Assembly: GCF_013839445.1 (NCBI RefSeq)
Contig: NZ_JACDIT010000009.1
Coordinates: 103,662-167,661 of the forward strand
Source of the DNA: Chthonobacter albigriseus
Lineage (GTDB): Bacteria; Pseudomonadota; Alphaproteobacteria; Rhizobiales; Pleomorphomonadaceae
DNA: 64,000 nt
Direction of reading: 5' to 3'
The position numbers and the translations under genes are program-made. How positions within the stretch are numbered: position 1 is the first letter of the stretch; each line of letters starts with the position of its first letter. Of the stretch, positions 25,081 through 34,220 are shown in pieces. The notes beneath the pieces are model-generated. The model searched no databases. It had not been told where the DNA came from and saw only the letters and a program-made list of their open reading frames with translations.

Positions 25081-27789
25081 TCATTCAGCAGCGGCTGTGG
25101 TCACCACATCCGCCGGCTCATAGTTGAGGATCGGCGCCAGCCAGCGTTCCATCTCGGCGACGCTCATACCCTTGCGCGCGGCGTAGTCCTCCACCTGGTC
25201 GCGCTCGATCTTGCCTACGCCGAAGTAGTGGCTCTCCGGATGCGCCAGATAGAGCCCCGACACGGCCGAACCCGGCCACATCGCGTAGCTCTCCGTCAGG
25301 TGGATCCCGGCTTCGGCCGTCGCGTCGAGCAGTTCGAACAGCGTCTTCTTTTCCGTGTGGTCCGGCTGGGCCGGATAGCCCGGCGCCGGTCGGATGCCCT
25401 GGTACTTCTCCGCGATGAGGTCGGCCGGCGTCAGATCCTCTTCGAAGGCGTAGCCCCAGAGTTCCTTGCGTACGCGCTGGTGCAGCGCCTCGGCGAACGC
25501 CTCCGCAAGCCGATCTGCGAGCGCCTGGCTGAGGATCTTCGAGTAGTCGTCATTCGCCCGCGCGAACCGCTCGATCACCGCCTCCTCGCCGATCCCCGCC
25601 GTCACCGCGAACGCCCCGACGTAGTCTGCGATACCGCTGTCCTTTGGAGCGACGAAGTCGGAGATCGACACGTTCGCCCGCGTGCTGTCGCGTGCGATCT
25701 GCTGGCGCAGACCGTGGAAGGTGGCGAGCCGCTCCGTCCGCGTCTCGTCGGTGTAGAGCTCCACGTCGTCGCCCACCGCGTTGGCCGGCCAGAAGCCGAC
25801 GACGCCGTTGGCCGTCAGCCACTTCTCCTCCACCATCTGCTTCAGCATCGCCTGCGCATCCTCGAACAACGCCCGCGCGGCCACACCGTAGCGGTCGTCC
25901 TCCAGGATCTGCGGATAAGTGCCCTTCATCTCCCAGGTCGAGAAGAACGGCGTCCAGTCGATATAGGGTGCGATCGCCGCCAGATCGTACGAACGGAACG
26001 TCCGTGTTCCGAGGAAGCTCGGCTTCACCGGCCGGTAGTCCGCCCAGTCGATGTCGAGCCGATTGGCCCGTGCATCCGCCAGCGACAGGCGCTTCTTGTC
26101 GCCCCGGCCGCGCGCATGCGCCTCCGCGATCCGCGCATACTCCCGGCGGACCTCCTCGACATAGGCATTGCGCTTCTCCCCCAGCATCGAGGAGGCGACG
26201 CCCACCGCCCGGCTCGCGTCGGTCACGTAGACGGCTTGGCCGCTCTTGTACTGCGGATGGATCTTCACTGCCGTATGGATGCGGCTGGTCGTCGCGCCGC
26301 CGATCAGCAGCGGCAGATCCAACCCCTGGCGCTCCATCTCCGAGGCCACCAGCACCATCTCGTCCAGGCTCGGCGTGATCAGCCCGCTGAGGCCGATGAT
26401 GTCGACCTTCTCGGCCCGGGCGGTGTCGAGGATCTTCTGCATCGGCACCATGACCCCGAGGTCGATCACCTCGAAGTTGTTGCAGGCGAGCACGACCCCG
26501 ACGATGTTCTTGCCGATGTCGTGCACATCCCCTTTCACGGTTGCCATCAGGATCTTGCCGGCCGAGGAGGACTCCGTGGAACCGCTCAGCGCCTTCTCCG
26601 CCTCCATGTAGGGCATGAGATAGGCGACCGCCTGCTTCATCACGCGGGCTGACTTCACCACCTGAGGCAGAAACATCTTTCCCGCGCCGAAGAGGTCGCC
26701 GACCACGTTCATGCCGGCCATCAGCGGCCCCTCGATCACATGCAGCGGCCGCTCCGCCTTGGCGCGCGCCTCCTCCGTGTCGAGGTCGATGAACTCGGTG
26801 ATGCCGTGCACCAGCGCGTGCTCCAGCCGCTTCTCCACCGGCCAGGCCCGCCACGCCGCGTCCGCGACCTTCTCCTTGACCGCGCCGTCGCCCTTGAACC
26901 GCGGGGCGGCATCCACCAGCCGCTCCGTCGCGTCCGGCCGCCGGTTGAGCACCACGTCCTCGCAGAGCTCGCGCAATTCCGGATCGATGTCGTCGTACAC
27001 GCCAAGCTGGCCGGCGTTGACGATGCCGAAGTCCATGCCCGCCTGGATCGCGTGGTAGAGGAACACCGTGTGCATCGCCTCGCGCACGGGCTCGTTGCCG
27101 CGGAACGAGAAGGACAGGTTCGACACGCCGCCGGAGACATGGGCGCCGGGCAGGTTCTGCCGGATCCAACGTGTCGCCTCGATAAAGTCCACGCCGTAGT
27201 TGTTGTGCTCCTCGATGCCCGTCGCGACCGCGAAGATGTTCGGATCGAAGATGATGTCTTCCGGCGGAAAGCCAACCTGCCGCGTCAGGATCTCGTAGCT
27301 CTTGGCGCAGATCTCGATCTTGCGCTCCAGCGTGTCGGCCTGCCCCTTCTCATCGAAGGCCATCACCACCACGGCCGCGCCGTATCGCTTCACCAGCTTC
27401 GCCTGCTGGATGAACGCGTCGACGCCCTCCTTCATCGAGATCGAGTTCACGATCCCCTTGCCCTGCAGGCACTTCAGCCCGGCCTCGATCACCGTCCACT
27501 TCGAGGAGTCCACCATGACAGGAACCCGCGCAATGTCCGGTTCCGCCGCCAACAGGTTGAGGAAGGTCACCATGGCCGCTTCGCTGTCGAGCAGCCCCTC
27601 GTCCATGTTGACGTCGAGGACCACCGCGCCGCCTTCCACCTGCTGCCGCGCAACCTCCAGCGCCGCCGCATGGTCGCCGTCCTTGATCAGCTTGCGGAAC
27701 CGCGCGGAGCCGGTGACGTTCGTGCGCTCGCCCACCATGACGAAGTTGGCGAAGCCGGCTGTAGCGGCGGAGGATTCGGTCGTCGACAT
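25081..27789 (-). CDS. metH: Cobalamin-dependent methionine synthase, C-terminal three modules
   Basis: A 902-residue protein carrying three of the four MetH modules. The folate-binding TIM barrel is at about 10-280 ([40 protein letters not shown]). The cap and B12-binding domain follow, with the cobalt-ligating His in [15 protein letters not shown] at about residue 421. The reactivation domain (about 590-890) has the AdoMet motif [16 protein letters not shown] and [15 protein letters not shown]. The homocysteine-binding module is coded separately at 28495, upstream in the same operon; together they equal a full MetH of about 1,260 residues. An antitoxin and a PIN toxin gene lie between the two. 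The ribosome site at the ATG is weak. Confidence 0.95.
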   Translation of the reverse strand: MSTTESSAATAGFANFVMVGERTNVTGSARFRKLIKDGDHAAALEVARQQVEGGAVVLDVNMDEGLLDSEAAMVTFLNLLAAEPDIARVPVMVDSSKWTVIEAGLKCLQGKGIVNSISMKEGVDAFIQQAKLVKRYGAAVVVMAFDEKGQADTLERKIEICAKSYEILTRQVGFPPEDIIFDPNIFAVATGIEEHNNYGVDFIEATRWIRQNLPGAHVSGGVSNLSFSFRGNEPVREAMHTVFLYHAIQAGMDFGIVNAGQLGVYDDIDPELRELCEDVVLNRRPDATERLVDAAPRFKGDGAVKEKVADAAWRAWPVEKRLEHALVHGITEFIDLDTEEARAKAERPLHVIEGPLMAGMNVVGDLFGAGKMFLPQVVKSARVMKQAVAYLMPYMEAEKALSGSTESSSAGKILMATVKGDVHDIGKNIVGVVLACNNFEVIDLGVMVPMQKILDTARAEKVDIIGLSGLITPSLDEMVLVASEMERQGLDLPLLIGGATTSRIHTAVKIHPQYKSGQAVYVTDASRAVGVASSMLGEKRNAYVEEVRREYARIAEAHARGRGDKKRLSLADARANRLDIDWADYRPVKPSFLGTRTFRSYDLAAIAPYIDWTPFFSTWEMKGTYPQILEDDRYGVAARALFEDAQAMLKQMVEEKWLTANGVVGFWPANAVGDDVELYTDETRTERLATFHGLRQQIARDSTRANVSISDFVAPKDSGIADYVGAFAVTAGIGEEAVIERFARANDDYSKILSQALADRLAEAFAEALHQRVRKELWGYAFEEDLTPADLIAEKYQGIRPAPGYPAQPDHTEKKTLFELLDATAEAGIHLTESYAMWPGSAVSGLYLAHPESHYFGVGKIERDQVEDYAARKGMSVAEMERWLAPILNYEPADVVTTAAAE

Positions 27790-27804
27790 CGGGTGGGAAA
27801 CCGC

Positions 27805-28251
27805 TCAGAGCTGGAGAAGATCACGGACGCGCGGGGACAGCCCGTCGCCGGAGAAAGGATTGACGATTTCGAGCCGGCCAAAGCGCTGGCTATCTTGCAT
27901 GTCCTCGGAGAGGAGATGGGTGCAACCGGCCGCGTCCGCCGCCGCCACGAGATTGGCGTCCCAGATCGCGAGGCGCCGGCTTGCAGTGTGCTCCATCGCG
28001 GTCAGGAAAGACGAGCGAGTGACCGAAAAGCAGGGGTGATCCATTGCGAACCGCGCCAGGATCCCGCTGATCACCTCGGGTGGTCCGTGCAGCCGCTTGG
28101 TCAACACGCGATAGGCCTCCCCGAGCACCTGCAAGCCGAGCGGAGCACCCGCCACGTGACAAGCGCCGACGACAGCGACCGCGGCGAGACGTTTGGCCGG
28201 AAAGCGCTCGTCAAATGCGTAGACCAGGACATTCGTGTCTATCGTCCACAC
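27805..28251 (-). CDS. PIN-domain ribonuclease toxin (VapC-like)
   Basis: A 148-residue PIN-domain protein, predicted to be a magnesium-dependent endoribonuclease of a type II toxin-antitoxin pair. The four acidic residues of the active site are present: D5 (MWTIDTNVLVYAF), E45 (LGEAYRVL), D98 (LAIWDANLVAAA) and D117 (LLSEDMQD). It is thus probably catalytically competent. It begins 5 bp after the putative antitoxin gene and ends 15 bp before the second metH part, so it is embedded in the methionine operon. The target RNA is unknown; VapC toxins often cut tRNA or rRNA. Confidence 0.88.
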   Translation of the reverse strand: MWTIDTNVLVYAFDERFPAKRLAAVAVVGACHVAGAPLGLQVLGEAYRVLTKRLHGPPEVISGILARFAMDHPCFSVTRSSFLTAMEHTASRRLAIWDANLVAAADAAGCTHLLSEDMQDSQRFGRLEIVNPFSGDGLSPRVRDLLQL

Positions 28252-28256
28252 AGGTG

Positions 28257-28463
28257 TCAGTCACGCTCGTAGAGGTCGTCGCGCGAACCATAGTAGGGCT
28301 CGCCGTCCGACGCGAGCTTCAGCGACCGCATGTCGGCCGCGAGACGCTCCCAATCGGCCGCCCTCTGCTCCGGTGTCGTCGGCGTCAGCGGAGGCTCGAC
28401 GTTCGGGCCATAGGCCGGCTTGGATCGGCCAGGTTCGTCTTTCCGCGTCCGTGCGCTCGCCAT
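28257..28463 (-). CDS. Putative antitoxin partner of the PIN toxin
   Basis: A 68-residue charged protein (MASARTRKDEPGRSKPAYGP to SRDDLYERD). I do not recognise a DNA-binding fold. The first half is Pro-rich and likely disordered; the second half holds a predicted helix (EQRAADWERLAADMRSLKLA) and ends in an acidic, aromatic tail of the kind that plugs PIN active sites. The antitoxin role is inferred from size, order (antitoxin first) and the 5-bp gap to the PIN gene. ATG at 28463 is preferred over 28490 because GGGAGACGG precedes it. The C-terminal phrase EPYYGSRDDLYERD resembles tails of VapB-type antitoxins. Confidence 0.65.
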   Translation of the reverse strand: MASARTRKDEPGRSKPAYGPNVEPPLTPTTPEQRAADWERLAADMRSLKLASDGEPYYGSRDDLYERD

Positions 28464-28494
28464 GCTTCCGTCTCCCAGTCCTCGCCCCATCGTA

Positions 28495-29565
28495 TCACGC
28501 CGCGATCACCGTCGGTTCCAGGCCGCTCAGCCTCATGCGCGGCTCGATCCTCGGCGGAACGCGCGGAGCCACGCCCCTCACCGCTTCGGCGATCGCCGCG
28601 ATGTGGTCAGGCGTCGTCCCGCAGCACCCGCCGACGATGTTGACGAGGCCAGAGCGCGCGAACTCGCCCACCAGTGCCGCCATCGCCGCCGGGCTTTCAT
28701 CGTATTCGCCGAACTCGTTCGGCAGCCCGGCGTTCGGGTAGGCGCAGACCAGCGTATCCGCCACACGGGCGAGATCGGCCACGTGGGCCCGCATCTCCTT
28801 TGCCCCGAGTGCGCAGTTGAGGCCGATCGAGAAAAGGTCGGCATGCCGCACCGAATACCAGAACGCCTCCGCGGTCTGCCCCGACAGCGTCCGCCCGGAC
28901 AGGTCGGTGATGGTGCCCGACACCGAGATCGGCAGCCGGACGCCCTTCTCCTCGAACACCTCCTCGGTAGCGAACAGCGCCGCCTTGGCGTTCAGCGTGT
29001 CGAACACGGTCTCGATCAGGATGATGTCCGCTCCGCCGTCGATCAGCCCGCGTACGGCCTCGCCATAGGCGATCCGCAGGTCGTCGAAGCTCACCGCCCG
29101 GAAGCCGGGATTGTTCACGTCGGGCGAAATCGACGCAGTCCGGTTCGTCGGCCCCACGGCGCCGGCCACGAAGCGCGGCCGCGACGGATCCCGCGCCTCC
29201 ACCTCCCGGCACGCCTCCTTGGCGACTTTCGCGCTCTCGAAGTTCAACTCGTAGGCGAGCGCCTCCATTCCGTAGTCGGCCTGCGCGATCGTGGTCGACG
29301 AGAACGTGTTCGTCTCCAGGATGTCGGCGCCCGCCTCCAGATACTGCAGGTGAATACCCTTGATCACGTCGGGCCGGGTGATGGACAGGAGATCGTTGTT
29401 GCCCTTGAGATCGCGCGGCCAGTCCTTGAAACGCTCGCCGCGGAAGTCCGCCTCGCTCAGCTTGTGGCGCTGGATCATCGTGCCCATCGCCCCGTCGATC
29501 ACCAGGATCCGCTTGGCAGCGGCCGCCCGCAGCGTCTCTTCGGTCTTGGAGAGTGTCTGGGTCAT
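28495..29565 (-). CDS. metH: Methionine synthase homocysteine-binding module (split MetH, N-terminal part)
   Basis: A 356-residue homocysteine methyltransferase barrel, the first module of Met[45 protein letters not shown]. The zinc ligands that activate homocysteine are C251 (GLNCALG) and C314/C315 ([10 protein letters not shown]). It ends soon after the barrel, where an intact MetH would run on into the folate module. ATG at 29565 is chosen for its AAGGA ribosome site; an upstream ATG at 29625 lacks one. It must work in trans with the 902-residue protein at 25081. It is 61 bp downstream of metF and 31 bp upstream of the antitoxin gene. Confidence 0.95.
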   Translation of the reverse strand: MTQTLSKTEETLRAAAAKRILVIDGAMGTMIQRHKLSEADFRGERFKDWPRDLKGNNDLLSITRPDVIKGIHLQYLEAGADILETNTFSSTTIAQADYGMEALAYELNFESAKVAKEACREVEARDPSRPRFVAGAVGPTNRTASISPDVNNPGFRAVSFDDLRIAYGEAVRGLIDGGADIILIETVFDTLNAKAALFATEEVFEEKGVRLPISVSGTITDLSGRTLSGQTAEAFWYSVRHADLFSIGLNCALGAKEMRAHVADLARVADTLVCAYPNAGLPNEFGEYDESPAAMAALVGEFARSGLVNIVGGCCGTTPDHIAAIAEAVRGVAPRVPPRIEPRMRLSGLEPTVIAA

Positions 29566-29626
29566 CACGAGATCCTTCCTGAACGCTTCCGCCGCACGGG
29601 CCGAACGCCCGGCGCCTTCTTCCAAC

Positions 29627-30535
29627 TCAAGCCGCCTTCGCGCCTTCCGCCGGCACCGGCGTCTTCGGCCTCAGCCCCATCATGTGGCAGACGGCATAGA
29701 CGAGATCCGCCCGGTTCATCGTATAGAAATGGAAGTCGCGATAGCCCCTGTCGACCAGGTCCATCACCTGTTCGGCCGCCACTGCCGCCGCCACCAACTG
29801 CCGCGTGGCCGGATCGTTCTCAAGGCCTTCGAAGCGCTGCGCCAGCCAGGTCGGCACGCTCGCTCCGGCCTTCTTGGCGAACACCGAGGTCTGCGCGAAG
29901 TTCACCACCGGCACGATGCCGGGGATGATCGGGATGTCGATCCCCGCCGCCCGCACCCGCTCCACGTAGCGTTCGAACAGGTCGTTGTCGAAGAAGAACT
30001 GGGTGATGGCCCGGTTCGCCCCGGCCTCCACCTTGCGCTTCAGGATCGCGATGTCGGCCGGCACGTCCGGGCTTTCCGGGTGCTTCTCGGGATAGGCGGA
30101 GACCGAGATGTCGAAGTCGCCGATCGCGCGGATTCCCTGGATCAGGTCGGCCGTCGAAGCGTAGCCCTCCGGGTGCGGCTGGTAGCGTGCGCCCACGCCG
30201 CCGGCCGGATCGCCGCGCAGCGCCACGATGTGCCGCACGCCGGCGGCCCAGTAGCCCCGCACCACGTCGTCGACTTCCGCCTTGGTCGCATCCACGCAGG
30301 TCAGGTGCGCCGCCGGCTTGAGGCTCGTCTCGTTGATGATCCGCGCCACCGTGTTGTGGGTGCGCTCACGCGTGGAACCGCCAGCCCCGTAGGTCACCGA
30401 CACGAAATGCGGCGACAGCGGCGCCAGCCGTTCGATCGAGGCCCACAGCGTCTCCTCCATCTTCTCCGTCTTGGGGGGGAAGAACTCGAAGGATACGCCG
30501 AGGTCGAGCGCGCCGATGTTGTGCGAGAAGCGCAT
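29627..30535 (-). CDS. metF: 5,10-methylenetetrahydrofolate reductase
   Basis: A 302-residue flavoenzyme that makes 5-methyltetrahydrofolate, the methyl donor used by MetH. Motifs are [19 protein letters not shown] (catalytic Glu in the first strand), [33 protein letters not shown], and [14 protein letters not shown]. Length is the bacterial norm (about 300) with no regulatory extension. It lies 30 bp after the ArsR/methyltransferase regulator gene and directly before the metH parts, giving a regulator-metF-metH operon for the methyl cycle. Confidence 0.97.
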   Translation of the reverse strand: MRFSHNIGALDLGVSFEFFPPKTEKMEETLWASIERLAPLSPHFVSVTYGAGGSTRERTHNTVARIINETSLKPAAHLTCVDATKAEVDDVVRGYWAAGVRHIVALRGDPAGGVGARYQPHPEGYASTADLIQGIRAIGDFDISVSAYPEKHPESPDVPADIAILKRKVEAGANRAITQFFFDNDLFERYVERVRAAGIDIPIIPGIVPVVNFAQTSVFAKKAGASVPTWLAQRFEGLENDPATRQLVAAAVAAEQVMDLVDRGYRDFHFYTMNRADLVYAVCHMMGLRPKTPVPAEGAKAA

Positions 30536-30565
30536 GGGGGACGTCCTTGTTGCTTTTTGCTTGGG

Positions 30566-31573
30566 TCAGGCGGTCTTCAGGAGGGCGGCGGCCTTGGCCA
30601 TCTCGATGCGGCGATCCCGTGCCATCCACAGGGTGACCGTCAGCTTGGCCTTCGGCGAGCCGTCCACCGTCAGGTCGCGCACGGCCGACAGGTCGAGCCC
30701 CGCCGCCTCGATCCAGGCCTTCACCTGGTCGTGGCTGAAGCCGAGCCGCCGGTGCGCATGGTCGGTCCGCAGGAACTCCATGTCGTGCGGCGCGAAATCC
30801 ACGATCAGCAGACGCCCGCCGGGCGCGACGGCGCGCGCCGCCTCGCGCAGGGCGCGGGCCGGGTCGTCCAGGTAGTGCAGAACCTGATGCACCAGCACCA
30901 GGTCGAAGGCGCTCGCCCCCACCGTCAAGGCGGTGATGTCGCCCTGCCGCACGTGGGCATGATCGATCCCCGCCGCGGCGAGGTTCGCCCGCGCCACCGA
31001 AAGCATGTCGTGGCTCATGTCGACGCCGACCCCGCGGGTGTAGCGGTCGGCCAGCACCGTCAGCATCCGGCCCGTTCCGGTGCCGATGTCGAGCAGGTTG
31101 TGAACGGGCGCGGTCCCGATCGCCTCGCGCACGGCGGCTTCCACCGCCGCTTCCGGCGCATGCAGCGACCGCAGCTTGTCCCACGAGGCGGCGTTGCGGG
31201 CGAAATAGGCTTGCGCCGCGGCCGCATGCGCTGCCTTGATCGCCTCAAGCCGGAGCCGGTCGCGGCCGAGCATCGGTTCGTCGGGATCGAGCTGCGCCAG
31301 GATAGTGCGCGCGATGGCAGCACCCTCCCCCTCCTCCGCCAGCCGGTAGTAGGCCCAGGCTCCCTCGGGCAGCCGCTCGATCAGGCCGGCTTCGGTCAGG
31401 AGCTTGAGGTGCCGCGAGACGCGCGGCTGGCTCTGAGCCAGAACTTCCGTCAGGTCCTTGACCGTGGCTTCGCCCTGCGCCAGCAGCGCCAGGACACGAA
31501 GACGGGTGGGTTCGCCGGCGCTCTTCAACGCGGTGACCAGGTCTGGAAGGGATGAACGCGCGGCAAGGTCCAT
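30566..31573 (-). CDS. ArsR-type regulator fused to a SAM-binding methyltransferase domain (SahR/SamR-like)
   Basis: About 335 residues. An ArsR winged helix lies at about 1-95 (GEPTRLRVLALLAQGEATVKDLTEVL, SQPRVSRHLKLLTEAGLI). A class I methyltransferase-like domain follows at about 120-290 (LLDIGTGTGRMLTVLADRY, FDLVLVHQVLHYLDDP, LLIVDFAPHDMEFLR). Such fusions head methionine genes in alphaproteobacteria, and ArsR-type regulators named SahR/SamR control the SAM cycle by sensing S-adenosyl compounds; this is probably one of them. ATG at 31573 (MDLAARSS) is chosen because earlier ATGs (31600, 31606) lie inside the palindrome at 31598-31615. Autoregulation is likely. It is first in the operon. 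Confidence 0.85.
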   Translation of the reverse strand: MDLAARSSLPDLVTALKSAGEPTRLRVLALLAQGEATVKDLTEVLAQSQPRVSRHLKLLTEAGLIERLPEGAWAYYRLAEEGEGAAIARTILAQLDPDEPMLGRDRLRLEAIKAAHAAAAQAYFARNAASWDKLRSLHAPEAAVEAAVREAIGTAPVHNLLDIGTGTGRMLTVLADRYTRGVGVDMSHDMLSVARANLAAAGIDHAHVRQGDITALTVGASAFDLVLVHQVLHYLDDPARALREAARAVAPGGRLLIVDFAPHDMEFLRTDHAHRRLGFSHDQVKAWIEAAGLDLSAVRDLTVDGSPKAKLTVTLWMARDRRIEMAKAAALLKTA

Positions 31574-31597
31574 GACGTGACCCGATGAAGAGAAGGA

Positions 31598-31615
31598 CAT
31601 AAACATATCTTTATG
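31598..31615. promoter_or_regulatory. Palindromic operator before the metF-metH operon
   Basis: CATAAACATATCTTTATG, an 18-bp palindrome with 16 of 18 positions symmetric, in an AT-rich island. It lies 24 bp before the proposed start of the ArsR-type regulator. It resembles the ATAAAGATATCTTTAT-like sites I associate with ArsR-type methionine regulators. I see no second copy in the window. Confidence 0.7.
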
Positions 31616-31683
31616 CCCTTCTCGCCTCCTTGGCAAGCACGCTCCACTGGCCGAACCGGGTTGGCGGCCGTCCCGGCCACCAT

Positions 31684-31713
31684 GAAAAACGCCCGCGGCC
31701 GGAGCCGCGGGCG
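31684..31713 (-). terminator. Intrinsic terminator after the DUF2336 gene
   Basis: On the minus strand: a ten-pair stem CGCCCGCGGC / GCCGCGGGCG with a four-base loop (31690-31713), followed by GTTTTTC. It lies 27 bp after the DUF2336 stop codon and isolates that gene from the methionine operon. Confidence 0.85.
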
Positions 31714-31739
31714 GGTTGGAAAACGGGGGCCGGCAAGGT

Positions 31740-32822
31740 TCAGCCGACCCGACGGGGTTTCCCCCCCCCGGCGATGCGGCTGCGCGCCACCCGCGGATCG
31801 GTCTCGATGAACGAAGCCACGGCGTCGCTGCGCTGCTCGGCCGTCAGCCTGTGCTTCCACGGGCCGACCTTCAGCAGCATTTGCACCGTGTTCATGCGCA
31901 GGCCGAGCGCACGCGCGATGGTGATGAACGGTTCGGTGTCGATGCGGACGAGCCAATGTTTGGCTTCCTCCAGCGAGAGGTCGCTGAGCTGGGCAAACAC
32001 TGCCACAACGTCAGCAAACCGATCCTCCACAGCATACTGCATGAGGAGTGATTCCGACACCACGCGATGGCCGCCCTGATTGAGAAGTTTCTCCCAGGCG
32101 CTCTCGAAATCATACTGGCCGAGCCAGTAGCTGTTGCTCATACGCTCCGAGGCGAGGCGGGCCGCGTCCGACATCTCCCGGTCGGTCTGCCGCACGCCTT
32201 GTTCGGCGAGCGCGCGGCGCACATGCTCGGCGCCCTTCTCCGCGATTTCGGCGATTACCTCGTCCGGCGTGTCGCGGCGTCCGCCCAGTGCGCGGGCCGT
32301 CTCGTCGTCGCCCATCGCCTGCTCCACGATGCTCTGCAGCGACACCGGACCAAGCGCCGCGCCGTGATTGCCGGCGATGGTGCGCTTCACATCCAAGTCG
32401 CCCCGCAACACCACGACGTCGGTCACACCCTCGGAAAGGTTGCGGCGCGAGGCGATGGCGAGGAGGTGCGCCTTGCCCTTGTTTTCCGCCACGGCGATCA
32501 GGTCGCGTTCGTTCAACACCGGCGAGTGCTTCAGCACCGGCGCCGCCACCGCCTCGTCGTCATGGCTGGCGAAGCGTCGGACGACGCCCTCCGGCGCCCG
32601 GCGCAGCGGCGCTATCTTCTCCGCGGCGAACGCCAGCGCCTCCCGCTCGACCATGTCCGCAAGCCGCGTCAGAACCTCGTCATAGATTTCGATCTGCTCC
32701 AGCGTGCAGCGCTCGGACGCAAAGGCGAAGAGTGAGGCAACCCCCTTCATCAGCTCGTTGCGACGCGTCGACGACGGGTCGAGATCGAGGCTGCGGAAGT
32801 CGACGAGATGTGTTTCGATCAT
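31740..32822 (-). CDS. DUF2336 protein
   Basis: A 360-residue, largely helical cytosolic protein of the alphaproteobacterial DUF2336 family. Family-like segments are FASERCTLEQIEIYDEVLTRLADMVE, PVLKHSPVLNERDLIAVAENKGKAHLLAIASRRNLSEGVTDVVVLRGD, and DEVIAEIAEKGAEHVRRALA. The repeated short helices suggest a HEAT-like solenoid. No catalytic motif is seen. DUF2336 proteins have no firmly settled function that I can state. It is monocistronic, with its own terminator, and divergent from trmO with a 132-bp AT-rich gap that should hold both promoters. Confidence 0.85.
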   Translation of the reverse strand: MIETHLVDFRSLDLDPSSTRRNELMKGVASLFAFASERCTLEQIEIYDEVLTRLADMVEREALAFAAEKIAPLRRAPEGVVRRFASHDDEAVAAPVLKHSPVLNERDLIAVAENKGKAHLLAIASRRNLSEGVTDVVVLRGDLDVKRTIAGNHGAALGPVSLQSIVEQAMGDDETARALGGRRDTPDEVIAEIAEKGAEHVRRALAEQGVRQTDREMSDAARLASERMSNSYWLGQYDFESAWEKLLNQGGHRVVSESLLMQYAVEDRFADVVAVFAQLSDLSLEEAKHWLVRIDTEPFITIARALGLRMNTVQMLLKVGPWKHRLTAEQRSDAVASFIETDPRVARSRIAGGGKPRRVG

Positions 32823-32954
32823 GGCGCTTCAGCATTTTGAATTTCTGACATGCTCACTCTAGCAGGCGTCCCTAGCGGATCTGTTTCGGGGACCGATTGA
32901 ATTGTAATCAAACGTGCTTCTTGAAATAGCGCGTGGAAACAAGGGTTTGGGAGC

Positions 32955-33437
32955 ATGGATATGCATAAAGAACATCGCGCGACGCCCCCGCTCACAGCTC
33001 CGGACGAGGTCGTGGTCTTCATCGGCCGGATCCGCACCCCATGGCTGACCCGGGCCGACTGCCCCCGCAATGTCCTCCGTGCTCGCGAGGCCGGCGGCAG
33101 CGCGCGCGTCGAGATCGACCCGGTCTATCGCCCGGGTCTTGCCAACCTCTCGGCCTACAGCCACGTGATCCTGCTCTACTGGATGGACGAGGCCGAGCGA
33201 GACTTGCTTGTCCAACGCCCCAGCCACGCCGACGGCCCGCGCGGCGTCTTCTCCATCCGCTCCCCCGCCCGTCCCAACCCCATCGCCTTGTCGGTCGCCC
33301 GGGTCCTCTCACTCAACGAATCCACCGGCCTGCTGGAAGTCGAGCAACTCGATTGCCGCGACAACACCGCCCTGATCGACGTCAAACCCTATCTCCCCAC
33401 CATCGACTCCGTACCGGGCGCGACGGCAGACCGGTGA
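32955..33437 (+). CDS. trmO: tRNA (N6-threonylcarbamoyladenosine37-N6)-methyltransferase TrmO (TsaA family)
   Basis: A 160-residue protein of the TsaA/VirR family. It has IGRIRTPWLTRADCPRN, a strand-rich barrel with IDPVYRPGLANLSAYSHVILLYWMD, the signature GVFSIRSPARPNPIALSVARVL, and LDCRDNTALIDVKPYLPTID. E. coli TrmO uses S-adenosylmethionine to methylate t6A37 of tRNA-Thr. The first 13 residues before the domain are variable. The start ATG has AAGGG upstream with a rather long spacing. It converges with the MOSC gene. Confidence 0.88.
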   Translation: MDMHKEHRATPPLTAPDEVVVFIGRIRTPWLTRADCPRNVLRAREAGGSARVEIDPVYRPGLANLSAYSHVILLYWMDEAERDLLVQRPSHADGPRGVFSIRSPARPNPIALSVARVLSLNESTGLLEVEQLDCRDNTALIDVKPYLPTIDSVPGATADR

Positions 33438-33447
33438 GACCCGAGGC

Positions 33448-34053
33448 TCACCCTTCCCAGATCCACTGCTCCGGGATCTTCACGGTGATCCGACCCGCTG
33501 CCGCATCTCCCGGCCGTTCCACGCTGGCAACCACGCCTCGTTTGCGGCGGGCGGCGGACACGAAGCCGAGTTCCAGGTCGTCGCGGCCGGGGTGGGCATC
33601 GGCGAGCGCCCGTCCGGCAAGGCGGCAGGGCGCATTGCACGCCTCCACAACCAGCACCGCGCCGCTCTCAAAGCTGATCCGCGTGCCGGCTGGCAGGAAG
33701 GAGAGCCGCGGCACGCCGCGGATCACCAGGTTGGCGCCGATCACGCCGGCGTCCACCGTCGGCAAGGACAGCGCCGCGGCCACCGCCGCGAGTTCCTCTT
33801 CCGAGATGATCGAGATCTGCCGGCCCGATCGGATCTCCGTGCCACGCGGATACCACGGCTCGCGTCCGCCGGACTTGCGCGTGAAGCCGGAATGGCCGTC
33901 GCCTGCGATGCCCTGGAAGGTCAGCTTCAGCGCCGCCACGGGGCGGGTCCGAAATCCCTTGCCGTCGCCGATGAGCACGTCCACGGCCTCGCCGCGGATC
34001 GAGCGTCCGGGCAGGAGTCGCGGATCGGATGTGATCGGGCTCAGCAGGTCCAT
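33448..34053 (-). CDS. MOSC-domain protein
   Basis: About 201 residues with a MOSC domain (MOCO sulphurase C-terminal-like), found in proteins that bind or use molybdenum cofactor or carry sulphur. Marks are GIAGDGHSGFTRK, VIGANLVIRGV, GAVLVVEACNAPCRLAGRALADAHP, the last with the conserved cysteines, and ARRKRGVVASVERPGDAAAGRITV. ATG at 34053 (MDLLSPITS) is chosen for the GGAG eight bases upstream. The frame stays open upstream to 34101 without conserved content. The family function is only broadly known. It converges with trmO. Confidence 0.85.
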   Translation of the reverse strand: MDLLSPITSDPRLLPGRSIRGEAVDVLIGDGKGFRTRPVAALKLTFQGIAGDGHSGFTRKSGGREPWYPRGTEIRSGRQISIISEEELAAVAAALSLPTVDAGVIGANLVIRGVPRLSFLPAGTRISFESGAVLVVEACNAPCRLAGRALADAHPGRDDLELGFVSAARRKRGVVASVERPGDAAAGRITVKIPEQWIWEG

Positions 34054-34220
34054 GATCGGCTCCGGTTGACGGGCGGCACCGGCCCGTCGGGGGAACCGCA
34101 CCTATACAACCCGGCCGATCCGGCGGGCAACCGCCCCCCAAGCGACGAGCAGGAACGTCGCCCGCCGATCGCCGCCGGGCCAGGCGGAGGGCGGCCGCTC
34201 CGCCACCCTCCGCCTGCGGC

